Shown: positions 36,886 to 44,746 of the stretch, in pieces | How the letters are laid out: the number at the start of each line of letters is the position of its first letter | Position numbering within the stretch: position 1 is the stretch's first letter | Assembly: GCA_025210395.1 (NCBI GenBank) | Contig: JAOARV010000048.1 | Location: 62,001 to 126,000 of the forward strand | DNA length: 64,000 nt | Source of the DNA: Marinisporobacter sp. | GTDB taxonomy: Bacteria; Bacillota; Clostridia; Peptostreptococcales; Thermotaleaceae | Direction: 5' to 3' | The notes under the pieces: model-generated | What the model saw: the letters and a program-made list of their open reading frames with translations, nothing else | Databases searched by the model: none | What the model was told of the DNA's origin: nothing | Translations under genes and position numbers: made by a program

Positions 36886-37203
36886 ATGAAAAGTATAAAA
36901 TCCATACCTTATATATTTCTTGTTTTTTCAATAGTTAGTAGCACTATTATAGGTATGCTACAAAATATAAGTTTTAGTGCGTATTTAAAAAGAACAGTTT
37001 GTTTTTATCTTATCATATTTTTTGCGACTAAATATTGCATTAATTATATAATAAAAGCAAAGGAATCATCAAATAATAAAATTGATATGATAATCCCTCC
37101 TGAAGAGATTAAAGTTGGGGCTGATAATAATGAAGGAGAAGAGGAGTTCATGCCTTTAGACTTAGAAAATAATAAAATAACTACAGATATGAACAAATCT
37201 TAG
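36886..37203 (+). CDS. Small membrane protein between cheD and fliA, function unknown
   Basis: A 105-residue protein not recognised by name. Two membrane spans (about residues 5-25 and 32-56) are followed by an acidic, presumably cytoplasmic tail containing IIPPEEIKVGADNNEGEEE and FMPLDLENNKI. The ATG at 36886 has TGGAG 9 bases upstream; an in-frame ATG at 36871 abuts the cheD stop and lacks a site. It lies inside the operon between cheD and fliA, a place where other Clostridia also carry small hypothetical genes, so a motility link is likely but not shown. Confidence 0.75.
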   Translation: MKSIKSIPYIFLVFSIVSSTIIGMLQNISFSAYLKRTVCFYLIIFFATKYCINYIIKAKESSNNKIDMIIPPEEIKVGADNNEGEEEFMPLDLENNKITTDMNKS

Positions 37204-37214
37204 GAGGGATAAAA

Positions 37215-37949
37215 ATGTCCAATATGAATTTGTGGGATCAATACAGGAAAACAAATGATAAAAAAATTAAAGATCAATTGATTGTAAAGTATATAGACCT
37301 AGTAAAAATTATTGCAGGACGATTGTATGCCAATTACAGAAATAATACTGAATTTGAAGATTTAGTTAGCTATGGTATATTTGGGTTGTTAGATGCTATA
37401 GATAAATTTGACCCATCAAAAAATGTTAAATTTGAAACGTATGCCTATATAAGAATAAGAGGAGCAATCATTGACCAATTAAGAACATTAGATTGGATTC
37501 CTAGGTCTGTTAGACAAAAGTATAAAAAGATTGAAGATGCTTATAAAACAATTGAAAATAAATTAGGAAGAAGTGCAAATGATCAAGAAGTAGCCCATGA
37601 ATTAAATATATCTGTGGCGGAACTAAATAGTATGCTTGGGGAAGTACATTCCTTTTCGGTTATTTCATTAGAAGAAAAAATTTCAAACAATGCAAATTTT
37701 ACAATTATGGATGAAGACATAAGTACTGAACCCCAGCAAAGTTTAGAAAAAGAAGAAGTAAAAAAAATACTTTTAGAGTCTTTGAATCAATTAGCAGAAA
37801 GAGAAAAAAAAATTGTTGAGCTTTATTATTACTCAGAATTAACGTATAAAGAAATTTCTGCAATACTAGGTGTTTCTGAATCAAGAATTTCTCAGTTACA
37901 TACCAAGGCAATTATGAAATTAAGAGGAAAATTAGCAAAGGTTTTATAG
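37215..37949 (+). CDS. fliA: RNA polymerase sigma factor for flagellar genes (sigma-D/FliA)
   Basis: A 244-residue sigma-28 family factor. Region 2 includes NTEFEDLVSYGIFGLLDAID and FETYAYIRIRGAIIDQLR, region 3 begins IPRSVRQKYKKIEDAY, and region 4 ends with YKEISAILGVSESRISQLHT, the -35 recognition helix. It directs late motility genes such as flagellin and receptors, which are not in this window. Its own gene is far from the operon promoter, as in Bacillus sigD, where distance limits expression. AGGAGGG lies before the ATG. Confidence 0.96.
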   Translation: MSNMNLWDQYRKTNDKKIKDQLIVKYIDLVKIIAGRLYANYRNNTEFEDLVSYGIFGLLDAIDKFDPSKNVKFETYAYIRIRGAIIDQLRTLDWIPRSVRQKYKKIEDAYKTIENKLGRSANDQEVAHELNISVAELNSMLGEVHSFSVISLEEKISNNANFTIMDEDISTEPQQSLEKEEVKKILLESLNQLAEREKKIVELYYYSELTYKEISAILGVSESRISQLHTKAIMKLRGKLAKVL

Positions 37950-37972
37950 AGGGAATAGGATGGTGATGATGA

Positions 37973-39772
37973 ATGGATAAAAAATCCATTATCACAGAAG
38001 GAAAAAGTTTAGAGGAAGCAATTGAAAAGGGATTAAACCTCTTAGACTTAAAACAGGATCATGTTTCTGTGGAAATTATAGAAGAAGGTAAATCTTTTTT
38101 TGGGATTGTAAAAAAATTGTTCAAAGTAAAATTAACTGAAAAAGTGATAGAATGTAAAAAAAATGACGATTCAGAAGAAAATAAAAATGGAAAGTTTGAA
38201 ATAAAGGAACAAAAAGGGGAGTTATGTTTACTGATTACTCCTTCAAAAGAAAACATTGTAAATGTAGAAGAAATTATTTTAGAATTAGAAAAAAGAAAAA
38301 TAAATAATATAGACAGAGAAAAGCTTGAATTAATTTTAAGAGAAAACAAACTATTTACAATAAATATTGAAGAAATTAAAATAACTGACATAATAGATGA
38401 AAAAGTAGAAATTGAAATAGCAAAGGATGATATGAAAGCTTATATGACGATTATTCCTCCAAAGGGAGGAATAAAGCTTGAGAAAGATGATATGGAAAGA
38501 ATTTTAAGAGAGCATCACATTATATATGGGGTAGATGAATCTCTTATTCAGGAAATTATTTTAAAAAAGCAATATAATCAAAAACAATTAATTGCTATAG
38601 GGAAAGAACCTATAAATGGACAAGATGAACAAATAGAATACCACTTCAGTACAGATGATAGAATTAAGCCTCAAATAGATGAAGAAGGGAAGGTTAATTA
38701 TAAAGAAATAGATAAGATCCAATCTGTGAAAAAAGGAGATTGTATAGCAGAAAAAACTTTAGCTACAGATGGTGTTGATGGCATGACCATTAAGGGGAAA
38801 GTATTAAAGGCTAAAGCAGGGAAAAGTATTGGTTTTAAAAAAGGTAAAAATGTAATTGAAACAGAAGATGGATTAAAGCTAATTGCAGATGCAGATGGAC
38901 AGGTAAAACTAGTTGATAATAAAGTAGAGGTGTTACAGGTTTATGAAGTAGCTGGAAATGTTGATCATTCAACAGGCAACATTCATTTTGTTGGATCAGT
39001 TATAGTCAGAGGAAATGTAAGATCTGGATTTACAATAGAATGTTCAGAGGATATAGAGGTTTATGGTGTAGTAGAAGGGGCAACTATTGTTGCTAGTGGA
39101 AATATAGTACTTCACAAGGGTATTCATGGGCAAAATGTAGGAAAATTAATTAGTAAAAAAGATATTATCTCAAAATATATGGAAAGTTGCTATGTACAAG
39201 CTGGCGGAAGTATACAATCAGATGTTATTATGCATTGCAATTTAAAATCTAAAGAATCTATTATGGCATTAGAAAAAAAAGGAATGATTGTTGGCGGAGA
39301 AATACGAGCTAATATGGAAGTGAATGCAAAATGTATTGGTTCACCTATGGCAACTGTTACTAGAATAGAGGTAGGCATTGATCCAGAGATAAAAGAAGAG
39401 TATGAAGGTTTGAAACAGGAATTGGAAGTATTATATAAAAACAAGGATAGTGTCAGAAAAGCTATAGAATTGTTGACAAGAATATCTCAAAAAATTGAAT
39501 TACCGAAGGAAAAACAAGAAATGTTAATCAAATCGAAAAAGACAGAAAAATATTTAAATGAAAAAATAGAAAGTGTCAATACAGCACTTGTTGATTTGCA
39601 AAAGACTCTTCAAGAATTATCACATGGAAGAGTGAATGCTTTATCAGTAATCCATCCAGGTGTAAGGGTTGTTATTGGTAATTCAGTACATCATGTTAGA
39701 GATGAGATTCCATGTGCAACAATTTTAATGGAAAATGGAGAAATAAAGATAGGTCCTTATTTAGGGAAATAA
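37973..39772 (+). CDS. FapA/DUF342 family protein with N-terminal Jag-N domain
   Basis: A 599-residue protein. Residues 1-56 are a Jag_N-like domain (EGKSLEEAIEKGLNLL then EEGKSFFGIVKKLF), the same module found at the start of KhpB/Jag. From about residue 170 to 470 it is a FapA (DUF342) protein with a bactofilin-like right-handed beta helix (GNVDHSTGNIHFVGSVIVRG and following coils), then a coiled coil (about residues 475-570) and a small C-terminal beta domain. FapA-type proteins are described as polymerising, chemotaxis- or envelope-associated scaffolds, but a precise role is not established. It lies directly after fliA, and a similar arrangement recurs in Clostridia. Confidence 0.85.
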   Translation: MDKKSIITEGKSLEEAIEKGLNLLDLKQDHVSVEIIEEGKSFFGIVKKLFKVKLTEKVIECKKNDDSEENKNGKFEIKEQKGELCLLITPSKENIVNVEEIILELEKRKINNIDREKLELILRENKLFTINIEEIKITDIIDEKVEIEIAKDDMKAYMTIIPPKGGIKLEKDDMERILREHHIIYGVDESLIQEIILKKQYNQKQLIAIGKEPINGQDEQIEYHFSTDDRIKPQIDEEGKVNYKEIDKIQSVKKGDCIAEKTLATDGVDGMTIKGKVLKAKAGKSIGFKKGKNVIETEDGLKLIADADGQVKLVDNKVEVLQVYEVAGNVDHSTGNIHFVGSVIVRGNVRSGFTIECSEDIEVYGVVEGATIVASGNIVLHKGIHGQNVGKLISKKDIISKYMESCYVQAGGSIQSDVIMHCNLKSKESIMALEKKGMIVGGEIRANMEVNAKCIGSPMATVTRIEVGIDPEIKEEYEGLKQELEVLYKNKDSVRKAIELLTRISQKIELPKEKQEMLIKSKKTEKYLNEKIESVNTALVDLQKTLQELSHGRVNALSVIHPGVRVVIGNSVHHVRDEIPCATILMENGEIKIGPYLGK

Positions 39773-39787
39773 GGGGAGATGATAGGT

Positions 39788-40117
39788 ATGTCTATAAGAC
39801 CTATAGATTTTCAAGTATTAATGCCTAAAACCCAGCAACAATCACAGGAAAATCAAATTGCTAATAATAGGGCAAGCGTAGATCAAGAAAACCTAATGCA
39901 GCAAAATAAAATAAACACAGAGCATCAACTTAAAAAGGTGAATCAATCTGAGAGTAAGGACCATCCAAATATAAGGGATGAACAAAGTAGTAAGCAAAAA
40001 GGTAATAAAAGACATTTAGAGAAGAGAAAAAAACAGGATGAAAAGGGAAAAGATAAAAAGAACAGTGAAAAAAAAGCTATGAACGGAATTGGAATAAATC
40101 TTGATATAAAAATATAG
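39788..40117 (+). CDS. Small charged protein of the flagellar operon tail, function unknown
   Basis: A 109-residue, very hydrophilic protein. Only the start (MSIRPIDFQVLMPKTQQ) and end (GIGINLDIKI) look ordered; residues 20-95 are Gln/Asn then Lys/Glu-rich and probably disordered or coiled. ATG 39788 is preferred, 9 bases after GGGGAG; the ATG at 39779 overlaps that site. Similar proteins with the same N-terminal motif occur in Clostridia before rpsB as far as I recall, but no function is known to me. It lies between the DUF342 gene and the SwrB-like gene. Confidence 0.7.
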   Translation: MSIRPIDFQVLMPKTQQQSQENQIANNRASVDQENLMQQNKINTEHQLKKVNQSESKDHPNIRDEQSSKQKGNKRHLEKRKKQDEKGKDKKNSEKKAMNGIGINLDIKI

Positions 40118-40135
40118 ACGAATTGGTGAGAGAAT

Positions 40136-40636
40136 ATGGGCGATTATATATTTTTTTTTATAGGTATTATTATTGTAATAATAGCTATTGTGATGCTTCG
40201 AAAAAATACGAGTATGGAAATTATGGAAGAACTTGAACATGCTCAAAGAAAAGATAGGATATTATTAGAAAATATTGACCTAGCAGAAAATATTATAAGA
40301 GAATTAAAAGAAATAAGTGAAGATACTATAAAAACTTTAGATACTAAAACAAATGAGATCTATAAGATGATACAGACATTAGATGAGAAGATAGAAGGAT
40401 ATTCAGTAATGCTACATGAAAAAGAGAATGAGAAAAATGATGAGGGTGTTGTAACGGTTACTTATAAGAGAGAGGTTGAGAATATAAAAGAAGAGGATCA
40501 TACTTCACATCAAAATAATGATAAGAAAAAAATATTACAATTATATAATCAAGGATATACACCTTCCCAAATAGCGAAAAAGCTTGATAAAGGCATTGGG
40601 GAGGTTCAGCTTATATGTAGCCTAAAGAAGAGGTGA
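40136..40636 (+). CDS. DUF6115/SwrB-like membrane coiled-coil protein
   Basis: A 166-residue protein with an N-terminal membrane span (about residues 4-22), a coiled coil (about residues 28-100) and a C-terminal helix-turn-helix-like motif (ILQLYNQGYTPSQIAKKLDK, about residues 133-152). The architecture, length and place (between the sigma-D gene and rpsB) correspond to Bacillus SwrB, which promotes flagellar export gate activation; I match it by position and layout, not by clear sequence identity. The DUF6115 label rests on the C-terminal motif. The HTH-like element is probably not DNA-binding in a membrane-tethered protein, but this is untested. Confidence 0.7.
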   Translation: MGDYIFFFIGIIIVIIAIVMLRKNTSMEIMEELEHAQRKDRILLENIDLAENIIRELKEISEDTIKTLDTKTNEIYKMIQTLDEKIEGYSVMLHEKENEKNDEGVVTVTYKREVENIKEEDHTSHQNNDKKKILQLYNQGYTPSQIAKKLDKGIGEVQLICSLKKR

Positions 40637-40640
40637 TCAC

Positions 40641-41087
40641 TTGAGAAAGGATGTATACATAGGTTTATTTTTAGGCATTGGAATAGGTTTAATATTATCC
40701 TCAGGATTTCATATTATTTTTCATCAAAACCAGAATATTACATATGATGAAGAGTTTATTAAGTCAGAGGCAAGGAAAATAGGAATGATTGACCCAGTAG
40801 AATATTTTGATAAGCAAGAAATGAATAATAACATGAACGAAATAAATACAAAGGAACAAGAAGAAAACAAGTTTATCATTGAAATTCAAAAAGGAGATAG
40901 AAGCGAAGATGTTGCTAGAATATTAAAGGAAAATGACTTGATACAATCAGAAAGACAATTTTTAAATAAAATAAACGAAAGAAAATTAGAAAATAAACTT
41001 AGATGGGGAGAATATGAATTTACATCAAATGATTCTGAAAAGGAGATCATAGATAGAATTGTTAAGGGAGAACATAAAAAGAAGTAA
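40641..41087 (+). CDS. Membrane protein with MltG/YceG LysM-like domain, no lytic domain
   Basis: A 148-residue protein with a TTG start and GAGGTGATC upstream. One N-terminal membrane span (about residues 7-25) is followed by a linker and a domain (about residues 85-145) reading IEIQKGDRSEDVARILKENDLIQSERQFL and GEYEFTSNDSEKEIIDRIVKG. This is the LysM-like regulatory domain at the start of MltG/YceG endolytic transglycosylases; the catalytic domain is absent. It is the last gene of the flagellar operon. It may bind nascent glycan strands near the flagellar site, but this is inference. A terminator follows. Confidence 0.75.
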   Translation: MRKDVYIGLFLGIGIGLILSSGFHIIFHQNQNITYDEEFIKSEARKIGMIDPVEYFDKQEMNNNMNEINTKEQEENKFIIEIQKGDRSEDVARILKENDLIQSERQFLNKINERKLENKLRWGEYEFTSNDSEKEIIDRIVKGEHKKK

Positions 41088-41154
41088 ATTCGATTAGAAA
41101 AGTTAAAAATTAGGAATTGAAAATAGAAAAGCTATCTTATCTTAGTTGATTGAG

Positions 41155-41182
41155 GCTCTCACTTATAGGTGGGAGTTTTATT
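41155..41182 (+). terminator. Terminator at the end of the flagellar operon
   Basis: CTCTCAC (41156-41162) pairs with GTGGGAG (41169-41175) around TTATAG, with one G-U pair, followed by TTTTATTAAT. It ends the 33-kb motility operon before the rpsB promoter. Confidence 0.75.
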
Positions 41183-41261
41183 AATATATTAAAAATTTGT
41201 ATATTTATAGGAACAATGGAAATAATATTGTTGTATCCATATAAATTTATAAAATTTTTTG

Positions 41262-41291
41262 TTGCAAAAGTTATATAGACTATGTTATACT
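41262..41291 (+). promoter_or_regulatory. Sigma-A promoter of rpsB
   Basis: TTGCAA (41262-41267) and TATACT (41286-41291) are separated by 18 bases. It lies between the flagellar terminator and the structured rpsB leader and gives a leader of about 100 bases. Confidence 0.7.
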
Positions 41292-41313
41292 ACTTAAGGT
41301 GATTCATCACGCA

Positions 41314-41370
41314 CACTTTGGAATTTTTAAAAGGGTACCTAATAGGTCTTTTAAAAAGATGAACAAAGTG
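41314..41370 (+). promoter_or_regulatory. Structured 5' leader of rpsB, candidate autoregulatory element
   Basis: Three nested helices: CACTTTG (41314-41320) with CAAAGTG (41364-41370); TTTTTAAAAG (41324-41333) with its perfect complement (41348-41357); and ACCT/AGGT (41337-41340 with 41344-41347) with a GGT bulge. The middle and outer stems are perfect. The ribosome binding site AAGGAGGTG follows 20 or so bases later. Ribosomal protein leaders often bind their own product; an S2-binding role is inference. Confidence 0.6.
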
Positions 41371-41398
41371 GAGGAAAAAAACCAAGGAGGTGAAGGTC

Positions 41399-42097
41399 AT
41401 GGCAGTTATTTCCATGAAACAATTACTAGAAGCAGGAGTACATTTTGGACATCAAACAAGAAGATGGAATCCTAAAATGGCAGAATACATTTTCACAGAA
41501 AGAAATGGTATTTATATTATTGACCTACAAAAAACAGTAAGAAAGGTTGAAGAAGCTTACAACTTCATTAAGGAAGTTGCAGAAACTAATAAACCAATCC
41601 TTTTTGTAGGAACAAAAAAGCAAGCTCAAGAGTCAATAGACCAAGAAGCAAAAAGATGTGGAATGTATTATGTAAATCAAAGATGGCTTGGAGGTATGTT
41701 AACAAACTTTAAGACAATCAGAAAGAGAATTGAACGTCTTAATGAGTTAACAAAAATGGAACAAGAAGGAATGTTCGATGTTCTTCCTAAGAAAGAAGTA
41801 ATCAAGCTTAAGCATGAGCAAGAAAAACTTGAGAGATTCTTAGGTGGAATTAAAGAAATGAATGAACTTCCAGCTGCAATTTTTGTAGTTGATCCAAGAA
41901 AAGAAAGAATCGCAGTTAGAGAAGCACATATATTAGGAATACCAGTAGTAGGTATTGTTGATACAAACTGTGATCCAGATGAAGTGGATTATGTTGTTCC
42001 GGCTAATGATGATGCTATTAGAGCAGTTAAATTAATCACTGCAAAAATGGCAGATGCAATTATTGAAGCAAAACAAGGCGAACAAATGGAAGAATAA
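41399..42097 (+). CDS. rpsB: 30S ribosomal protein S2
   Basis: A 232-residue S2. The opening [20 protein letters not shown] and the later [16 protein letters not shown] are diagnostic. ATG 41399 follows AAGGAGGTG; an in-frame GTG at 41390 lies inside the binding site and is rejected. It starts the rpsB-tsf unit with a dedicated promoter and structured leader. Confidence 0.98.
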   Translation: MAVISMKQLLEAGVHFGHQTRRWNPKMAEYIFTERNGIYIIDLQKTVRKVEEAYNFIKEVAETNKPILFVGTKKQAQESIDQEAKRCGMYYVNQRWLGGMLTNFKTIRKRIERLNELTKMEQEGMFDVLPKKEVIKLKHEQEKLERFLGGIKEMNELPAAIFVVDPRKERIAVREAHILGIPVVGIVDTNCDPDEVDYVVPANDDAIRAVKLITAKMADAIIEAKQGEQMEE

Positions 42098-42103
42098 TTA
42101 AGA

Positions 42104-42147
42104 GGGTAAGGGTGACGAAGGAATGAATTTCCTTCCTTCTCTTACCC
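42104..42147 (+). other. Long hairpin between rpsB and tsf
   Basis: An outer stem GGGTAAG (42104-42110) with CTTACCC (42141-42147) encloses an inner stem GAAGGAA (42117-42123) with TTCCTTC (42129-42135). It is followed by an AT-rich stretch with short T runs rather than a solid U-tract. It may act as a partial terminator that lowers tsf relative to rpsB, as known for the rpsB-tsf gap of other bacteria. Confidence 0.7.
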
Positions 42148-42185
42148 CTTCTATTATATTTTATTATACGTAAGGAGGAATTCTC

Positions 42186-43103
42186 GTGGCTATTACAGCA
42201 GCTATGGTTAAAGAATTAAGAGTAAAAACAGGTGCTGGTATGATGGATTGTAAGAAAGCATTAACAGAAGTAAATGGCGATATGGAAAAAGCTGTTGATA
42301 TTTTAAGAGAAAAAGGTTTAGCAAAGGCAGCTAAAAAATCAGGAAGAGTGGCAGCAGAAGGTTTAGTAGATATTGCTATGAATGAAGATCATACAAAAGC
42401 AGTTGTAGCTGAGGTAAACTCTGAAACTGATTTTGTTGCAAAAAACGATGAGTTTAAAAGCTTTGTGAGAAATGTAGCAGTTACAGCGTTAAATAGTGAT
42501 AAAGAAAATATAGAAGAACTATTAAATGGAAAATATTTAGATACAGATGCAACTGTACAAGAGACATTAAATGATAAAATCGCTAAAATAGGCGAAAATA
42601 TGAGTGTTAGAAGATTCCAAAAAATAGACATGAAGAATGGAAAAGTTGCAGGATATATTCATGGAGCTGGAAAAATAGGTGTATTAGTTGGATTAGAAAC
42701 AAGTTCTGATTCAGAAGAAATACTTGCATTAGGAAAAGATTTAGCAATGCAAGTAGCTGCTATGAATCCAAAATATATTTCTAGAGATGATGTAGATGCA
42801 GAGTACATAGAACATGAAAAAGAAATATTAAAGCAACAAGCATTAAATGAAGGAAAGCCTGCGAATATCGTAGAAAAAATGATTGTTGGTAGATTAAATA
42901 AGCAATTAAAAGAAATATGCTTATTAAATCAAGCATTTGTTAAAAATCCAGATTTATCTGTAGAGCAATTAATTAAAGAAGTGAGCAAAAAACTTGGAAC
43001 TGAGATTAAAATAGCAAGTATTTCTAGATTTGAAGTAGGAGAAGGAATTGAGAAAAAAGAAGAAAACTTTGCAGAAGAAGTAGCTAAACAAATAAATAAA
43101 TAG
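42186..43103 (+). CDS. tsf: Elongation factor Ts
   Basis: A 305-residue EF-Ts, the nucleotide exchange factor for EF-Tu. The N-terminal UBA-like domain (AMVKELRVKTGAGMMDCKKA) and the motif SETDFVAKNDEF near residues 78-91 are plain. GTG start 42186 with AAGGAGG upstream. Two tandem terminator-like hairpins follow. Confidence 0.98.
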   Translation: MAITAAMVKELRVKTGAGMMDCKKALTEVNGDMEKAVDILREKGLAKAAKKSGRVAAEGLVDIAMNEDHTKAVVAEVNSETDFVAKNDEFKSFVRNVAVTALNSDKENIEELLNGKYLDTDATVQETLNDKIAKIGENMSVRRFQKIDMKNGKVAGYIHGAGKIGVLVGLETSSDSEEILALGKDLAMQVAAMNPKYISRDDVDAEYIEHEKEILKQQALNEGKPANIVEKMIVGRLNKQLKEICLLNQAFVKNPDLSVEQLIKEVSKKLGTEIKIASISRFEVGEGIEKKEENFAEEVAKQINK

Positions 43104-43125
43104 CTAATTTTTTAAAATTAAACAT

Positions 43126-43153
43126 AGAGAACACACTTGGTGTTCTCTTTTTT
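43126..43153 (+). terminator. Terminator after tsf
   Basis: A perfect 9-bp stem AGAGAACAC (43126-43134) with GTGTTCTCT (43140-43148), 5-base loop, then TTTTTT. Confidence 0.9.
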
Positions 43154-43158
43154 AAAAT

Positions 43159-43185
43159 AACCTTTAAATAAAATTGAAGGTTTTT
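43159..43185 (+). terminator. Second hairpin after tsf, possible tandem terminator
   Basis: AACCTTTAA (43159-43167) pairs with TTGAAGGTT (43174-43182), with one G-U pair, and runs into TTTTT. Its right arm overlaps the -35 box of the candidate pyrH promoter. Confidence 0.5.
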
Positions 43186-43202
43186 CGTAAAGTTTGTAGA
43201 AT
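43174..43202 (+). promoter_or_regulatory. Candidate sigma-A promoter of the pyrH operon
   Basis: TTGAAG (43174-43179) and TAGAAT (43197-43202) are 17 bases apart, just upstream of pyrH and downstream of two terminator hairpins. Confidence 0.5.
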
Positions 43203-43207
43203 AATAA

Positions 43208-43936
<729 letters not shown>

Positions 43937-43939
43937 ATC

Positions 43940-44497
43940 ATGAATTTACAAGTTCATAAAGAATTAGAAGGAAAAATGGAAAAAACCATTAGGGTATTTA
44001 AAGAAGATTTAAATACGATTCGTGCAGGACGAGCAAATCCAGCATTATTAGACAAGATAGTTGTAGAATATTATGGAAATCCTACACCATTAAAGCAAAT
44101 GGCAGGTATATCAGCTCCTGAACCGAGATTGCTTGTAATACAACCTTATGATAAAACATCTATACAATCTATTGAGAAGGCAATATCTCAGTCAGATTTG
44201 GGAATCAATCCATCTAATGATGGAAATGTTATTCGATTAGGAATACCTCAATTAACAGAGGAGAGAAGAAAAGAATTAGTAAAAGTTGTAAAGAAAACAG
44301 GAGAAAATGCAAAAGTCGCTTTAAGAAACGAAAGAAGAGAAGCAAATGATAAACTAAAGAAAATGCAAAAAGATGGAGAACTAACAGAAGATGATTTAAA
44401 AAAAGCAGAAGATGTAGTACAAAAAATGACAACTAAGTTTGGACAAATTATTGATGAATTAATAGGTAAAAAGGAAAAAGAAATGTTGGAGGTATAA
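43940..44497 (+). CDS. frr: Ribosome recycling factor
   Basis: A 185-residue RRF, which with EF-G splits post-termination ribosomes. IRAGRANPALLDKIVVEYYG and the C-terminal three-helix bundle (ELVKVVKKTGENAKVALRNE) are standard. It begins 3 bases after pyrH and uses the AAAGGAGG inside the pyrH end. Confidence 0.98.
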   Translation: MNLQVHKELEGKMEKTIRVFKEDLNTIRAGRANPALLDKIVVEYYGNPTPLKQMAGISAPEPRLLVIQPYDKTSIQSIEKAISQSDLGINPSNDGNVIRLGIPQLTEERRKELVKVVKKTGENAKVALRNERREANDKLKKMQKDGELTEDDLKKAEDVVQKMTTKFGQIIDELIGKKEKEMLEV

Positions 44498-44500
44498 TAT

Positions 44501-44686
44501 TTGAATAAAATACCTGATGTTGTAGGGTTTGAACTAAAAAGAGCTCTTGAAATGATAGAGCCTAATTGGAAAACTTCTATCAAAGAGACGAATTCTCCTA
44601 AGATCAAAGAAGTTACAGACCAGTGTAGAGTTATTAAGCAAAAAAATATGGAACATCACATAGAACTAGTTGTGAGTTATTTTTAA
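44501..44686 (+). CDS. Small orphan PASTA-like protein
   Basis: A 61-residue protein starting at TTG 44501, 3 bases after frr, with GGAGGT upstream. Its pattern, IPDVVGFELKRALEMIEPN followed by a strand, SPK turn, RVIKQK and IELVVSYF, resembles a single PASTA domain (PDVVGxxxxxAxxxL...V..Q......V.L.VS). There is no signal peptide or membrane span, so it would be cytoplasmic, unlike usual PASTA domains on kinases and penicillin-binding proteins. The gene lies between frr and uppS, where small ORFs of this kind occur in other Clostridia as far as I recall. Function unknown. Confidence 0.75.
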   Translation: MNKIPDVVGFELKRALEMIEPNWKTSIKETNSPKIKEVTDQCRVIKQKNMEHHIELVVSYF

Positions 44687-44687
44687 G

Positions 44688-44705
44688 CCCCCTGTCCTGA
44701 GGGGG
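44688..44705 (+). other. Short GC hairpin upstream of uppS
   Basis: CCCCCT (44688-44693) pairs with AGGGGG (44700-44705) around GTCCTG. It is followed by TGATATTTCTTTT, an imperfect U-tract, so at most a weak terminator or attenuator before uppS. Confidence 0.5.
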
Positions 44706-44746
44706 TGATATTTCTTTTAGCCAAATTAACTGGAGGAATAACAAAT

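Noticed and set aside
44248-44607. 119-codon minus-strand frame over frr and the PASTA-like gene
   Set aside because: Overlaps conserved frr antisense; Ser/Phe-rich shadow composition.
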